Shown piece after piece: positions 60,802 through 64,000 of a stretch of DNA of 64,000 bases. The DNA lies in contig JAYEFL010000286.1 of the NCBI GenBank assembly GCA_034658635.1, forward strand, positions 3,379-67,378, read 5' to 3'. The notes beneath the pieces were generated by a model. The model had not been told where the DNA came from and made no database searches. It worked only from the letters and a program-made list of their open reading frames with translations. A program made the position numbers and the translations under genes. Positions within the stretch are counted from its first letter, which is position 1; every line of letters begins with the position of its first letter. The DNA comes from JABHCC01 sp034658635 (lineage in GTDB: Bacteria; Bacteroidota; Bacteroidia; Bacteroidales; UBA12481).

Positions 60802-62154
60802 ATGGATAGGGAAAAATCAGTAAGTCGTCGGAAATTTTTAGGACAGGCAGGAGCTATTGGGGCTGTTGGTACCTTGGGCATTAGTTCGGTTTTATCGGCT
60901 TGTTCATCAGATAAGAAGGGGAAAAACATTCCGGCTACGGATAAATTGGACCAGGCTCCCGATGGGAAGGTTTTGAAGGCGGGATTGGTTGGATGTGGTA
61001 ACCGTGGAACTGGTGCAGCATTTAATTTTCTGGATGCTGGTCCTAATCTTGAATTGATTGCTTTAGCTGATGTTTTTGATGATCAATTACAACTTTGCAG
61101 GCAAAAACTGAAAAAGCAAAAGAATGTTGATATTCCTGATAATAAGTGCTTCACAGGATTTGATGGCTTCAAAAGACTGCTGGAAACTGATATTGACATT
61201 ATTCTTTTAGCTACCCCGCCCCACTTTCGTCCGGAGCATTTGGAAGCTGCCGTAAGAGCGAAAAAGCATGTATTCATGGAAAAACCAGCAGCAGTTGATC
61301 CGGTTGGTATACGTTCTATCATCGGTTCTGCCAAAAAGGCTGAAGCAATTGGCTTAAGTATTGTTGGAGGTACCCAGCGACGACATGAAAGAAATTACCT
61401 TGAAACCTATCGTCAGGTTCAGATGGGAGGTATCGGAGAACCGGTTTCAGCAAATGCCTACTGGTTGCAAAACCACGTCTGGTACCGGAGTCGTCAGAAG
61501 GAATGGACCGACATGGAATATATGGTCAGAAACTGGAATAATTTCCGCTGGTTATGTGGTGATCACTTCCTCGATACTCATGTGCACAATATTGATATCA
61601 TCAACTGGTTCACAGGCAAACAACCCATTTCTGCAATTGGAGGAGGTGCCAGACACCGCCGCTTAACTGGTGATCAGTGGGATTTCTTCAGCGTAGATTT
61701 CTATTTTGGAGAGGGTTTGCATTCACACTCTATGTCAAGACAAATCGATAATTGCGCCAATGCAACAGCCGAACACCTGATGGGGACAGAAGGCTATACG
61801 AACTGTAAGGATACCATATTTTATCCCGATGGAACCATTAAGTGGCAGTATGAATACCCAATAGATGCAAACGGAAATCCAACCAAAACAGTAAAGGTTT
61901 CTCCATACGTTCAGGAGCACATTGACCTGGTGGCATCTATCCGTAATCATGAGCCAATTAACGAAGCAGAACAGCTTGCCCTTTCAACCCTTACAGCAAT
62001 TATGGGTCGTGAAGCTGCCTATACCGGCAAGTTGATAACCTGGGAGCAAATCAATAAGTCTACCATGAGAATGGGACCAACTGAGTATCTTATGGGCCCG
62101 GTTGATATGAAAATTGAAACTCCTGTTCCGGGTACTCCACACGGCGGAGCATAA
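60802..62154 (+). CDS. Exported Gfo/Idh/MocA oxidoreductase, putative Tat lipoprotein (third type)
   Basis: A 450-residue protein: Tat-type MDREKSVSRRKFLGQAGAIG with VLSAC lipobox, NAD-binding GLVGCGNRGTGAAF, MEKPAAVD (EKP intact), and a C-terminal domain with LCGDHFLDTHVHNIDIINWF. It is more distant from the paralogs at 48-51 kb. It lies after the cytochrome fusion, separated by a 96-base gap with the repeat segment shared with the left end of the window. Confidence 0.9.
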   Translation: MDREKSVSRRKFLGQAGAIGAVGTLGISSVLSACSSDKKGKNIPATDKLDQAPDGKVLKAGLVGCGNRGTGAAFNFLDAGPNLELIALADVFDDQLQLCRQKLKKQKNVDIPDNKCFTGFDGFKRLLETDIDIILLATPPHFRPEHLEAAVRAKKHVFMEKPAAVDPVGIRSIIGSAKKAEAIGLSIVGGTQRRHERNYLETYRQVQMGGIGEPVSANAYWLQNHVWYRSRQKEWTDMEYMVRNWNNFRWLCGDHFLDTHVHNIDIINWFTGKQPISAIGGGARHRRLTGDQWDFFSVDFYFGEGLHSHSMSRQIDNCANATAEHLMGTEGYTNCKDTIFYPDGTIKWQYEYPIDANGNPTKTVKVSPYVQEHIDLVASIRNHEPINEAEQLALSTLTAIMGREAAYTGKLITWEQINKSTMRMGPTEYLMGPVDMKIETPVPGTPHGGA

Positions 62155-62205
62155 ACAATTTATATTTGGCAATCATAAAAATTGTTAAAAGGTATTGGCT
62201 TTCGT

Positions 62206-62249
62206 TTTAGTTCCGTAATTTTATTTTTCTGAATTTAATTGGAACTAAA
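62206..62249. promoter_or_regulatory. Inverted repeat TTTAGTTCC ... GGAACTAAA
   Basis: Two perfect 9-base inverted copies are 26 bases apart, the second ending 10 bases before the start of the peptidase gene. It could form a leader hairpin over the translation start or be a binding site. No known element was recognised. Confidence 0.4.
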
Positions 62250-62259
62250 TCCTTTATCT

Positions 62260-64000
62260 ATGAAAAAGTTATCTCTCTTTTTCCTGGCTGTATTTTCTTT
62301 TACTCTGATTTTTGGCCAAAAAGCCGATTTTAGAGCTGCCGAAAAATACACCTCATCTAATCTGAAAAAAGCGATAGGCAGCACCTCTGTCAGGCCTGTC
62401 TGGCTGAAAGACAGCGACAAGTACTGGTACTCCTACAAAACCGGCGACGGGGAATTGCACTGGTTTGTTGACCCTGCAAAGAAAACCCGTGTGCCACTCT
62501 TTGACAACTATTATGTTGCATCAGAGGTTAATCAACAGATTAACAAGATTCTGAATCACCTGCAACTGGGTTTGAAAAACCTCAAATTCAAAGACGATAA
62601 CTCAGCATTCAACTTTGAGGTAGACAGCTTCAAGTTCGAATATGATATGAAAACAAAGGCGATCACCATTGTTGATACTTTGGATGCCAAGGCAAAAGCC
62701 AAGGAGCGTAAAGCAGATGCATGGAAAGGTTACAATAAAGATTCCACATGGATTGCATTTGCAAAAGATCGCAACCTCTATATAATGAAAGCTGATGATC
62801 CGGATAGTACTGAAATCCAGCTGACCACTGATGGAGAAAAGTATTATTCCTGGGGAGGAAAAGGCAAAGAAGAGGATGACACCACACAGGCTAAGAGAGA
62901 AAGAACATACGTCAGGTGGTTAGAGGGTGGAGAAAAATTCTATGTCACCAGAAGAGACTCCAGAAAAGTAAAAGACCTCTGGGTTCTTAATGTACTGAAA
63001 AAACCTCGTCCTGAATTGGAGACCTATAAGTACGCCATGCCGGGTGATGAATTTGTTCCGCAATCCGAACTATGGGTCTTTGATGTAAACAAAACAGAGG
63101 GATTGAAAATTGACGTCGACAAGTACAAAGATCAAACCTTCAGGGTTTATCCCCTTTATAAGGATGCAAAACAGATGTATGTAGTCAGAAAAGACCGTAC
63201 TTGCGCTATTCAGGATGTTTGTATTGTCGACACTGAAACTGGTGAATTGAAAGAACTATTCTCTGAAACCGATGAACCATACTGGCATAGCAACTCAAGC
63301 CTTGCTGTTATCAATGATGGAAAAGACCTGATCTGGTGGTCGGAACGAACCGGCTGGGGACAGTATTATCTATATGATAATCAGGGGAATCTGAAGCATG
63401 CAATCACAAAAGGTAATTTTATTGCTGGTCGAATTACACAAATAGACACTTTAGGCGGAGTAATATATTTTAGTGGAGTAGGACGTGAAAAAGGCATTGA
63501 TCCTTACTATTCCATGACCTACAAAGTTAAACTTGATGGTTCAGATATGCAGTTGTTAACTCCTGAAGATGCCACTCACAGAATCAGTATGTCGAAATCC
63601 AGTAAGTATTTTGTTGATACTTATTCAAGAGCAGATCTGGCTCCCAAATCAGTCTTACGCGATAGCAAAGGCAGACTTCTGATGGAATTAGAAGAAACTG
63701 ATCTTCGTCGTTTGTACGAAACCGGCTGGCAGATGCCTGAGCGATTTACAGTTAAAGCAGTTGATGGCGTGACTAACCTTTATGGAGTAATGTGGAAGCC
63801 ACTGAAGATGGAAGAAGGCCGTAAATATCCTGTTATCAACTATGTATACCCGGGTCCACAGGTAGAATCCTTCTCAATGCCATGGAGCGTAACCGGCCGT
63901 AATGGCATGTCTCTTGCTCAACTTGGCTTCGTTACCGTAGCTATGGGACACCGGGGTGGAAGTCCTTTGAGAAGTAAGTATTATCACACATATGGTTATG
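62260..64000 (+). CDS. S9-family (DPP-IV-like) peptidase, 3' end outside the window
   Basis: About 580 residues are visible and the frame stays open to the edge. A signal peptide (MKKLSLFFLAVFSFTLIFG-Q) is followed by the beta-propeller domain of dipeptidyl peptidase IV (about 40-490; WGGKGKEEDD, DDTTQAKRERTYVRWL, ETDEPYWHSNSSLAVINDG, WWSERTGWGQYYLY) and the beginning of the alpha/beta-hydrolase domain (YPVINYVYPGPQVESF). The catalytic Ser, Asp and His would lie beyond the window. Such enzymes trim dipeptides from peptides in the periplasm. Confidence 0.92.
   Translation, partial: MKKLSLFFLAVFSFTLIFGQKADFRAAEKYTSSNLKKAIGSTSVRPVWLKDSDKYWYSYKTGDGELHWFVDPAKKTRVPLFDNYYVASEVNQQINKILNHLQLGLKNLKFKDDNSAFNFEVDSFKFEYDMKTKAITIVDTLDAKAKAKERKADAWKGYNKDSTWIAFAKDRNLYIMKADDPDSTEIQLTTDGEKYYSWGGKGKEEDDTTQAKRERTYVRWLEGGEKFYVTRRDSRKVKDLWVLNVLKKPRPELETYKYAMPGDEFVPQSELWVFDVNKTEGLKIDVDKYKDQTFRVYPLYKDAKQMYVVRKDRTCAIQDVCIVDTETGELKELFSETDEPYWHSNSSLAVINDGKDLIWWSERTGWGQYYLYDNQGNLKHAITKGNFIAGRITQIDTLGGVIYFSGVGREKGIDPYYSMTYKVKLDGSDMQLLTPEDATHRISMSKSSKYFVDTYSRADLAPKSVLRDSKGRLLMELEETDLRRLYETGWQMPERFTVKAVDGVTNLYGVMWKPLKMEEGRKYPVINYVYPGPQVESFSMPWSVTGRNGMSLAQLGFVTVAMGHRGGSPLRSKYYHTYGY

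Overview
The window reads as a chromosome segment of a Bacteroidota bacterium, most likely class Bacteroidia. The signs are an Oar-like TonB-dependent receptor with a carboxypeptidase-regulatory domain, DUF2490, DUF4369/TlpA and PorT-like barrel proteins, few recognisable Shine-Dalgarno sites, several TAnnTTTG -7 promoter elements just upstream of operons, and moderate-to-low GC. This is inferred from gene content. No rRNA, tRNA, CRISPR array, prophage or intact insertion sequence was seen, and no gene-free gap exceeds 300 bases.

Layout. (1) 1-3.7 kb: the start of a secreted phosphodiesterase lipoprotein and a large TonB-dependent receptor. (2) 3.9-6.9 kb: a five-gene operon with a VTC polyphosphate-polymerase-like protein, a DUF4956 membrane protein, a DUF2490 protein and two small secreted proteins. 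(3) 6.9-25.8 kb: an F-type ATP synthase split in two. atpD-atpC lie with a small protein and a U32 tRNA-modification protein. bactofilin-atpZ-atpI-like-atpB-E-F-H-(unknown)-A-G-tlpA form the other part. Between them lie a prenyl synthase, an MMPL transporter and two opposed phosphate transporters, the first preceded by a Pho-box-like repeat. (4) 25.9-28.5 kb: the fabH-plsX-rpmF-DUF177 lipid/ribosome operon. (5) 28.6-36.4 kb: a sensor kinase, a selenium operon (rsgA, a cysteine desulfurase-SelD fusion, an AIM24-like protein, mnmH), peptidase E and a degenerate E1-like enzyme. (6) 36.5-39.0 kb: ECF sigma factor, putative anti-sigma factor and barrel protein. (7) 39.1-45.4 kb: a truncated acid phosphatase, then TetR, a LolA-like protein, two FtsX-type permeases, an ATPase and an outer-membrane barrel, which looks like a cross-envelope lipid or lipoprotein transport system.

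(8) 45.5-56.2 kb plus 60.8-62.2 kb is the metabolic island: five Gfo/Idh/MocA oxidoreductases (four with Tat-type signals, three of these with a possible lipobox), a ThuA-domain lipoprotein, a secreted DUF1080 protein, two TIM-barrel isomerases (one exported, one cytosolic) and an MFS transporter. The best reading is an oxidise-cleave-import route for glycosides through 3-keto intermediates: oxidation and cleavage outside the inner membrane, MFS uptake, then cytosolic reduction and isomerisation. (9) 56.2-60.7 kb, inserted in that island: a polyprenyl-phosphate glycosyltransferase pair and an unusual protein joining a NapC/NrfH-like tetraheme cytochrome to a SUMF1/FGE-like domain. (10) 62.3 kb to the end: an S9/DPP-IV-type peptidase cut by the window edge.

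The most novel-looking items are the tetraheme-SUMF1 fusion, the unrecognised gene inside the ATP synthase operon, the E1-like enzyme without its zinc and catalytic cysteines, the cysteine desulfurase-SelD fusion, the Pho-box-like repeat next to the split ATP synthase, and a perfect 20-bp inverted repeat with a conserved-looking loop at 52.7 kb.
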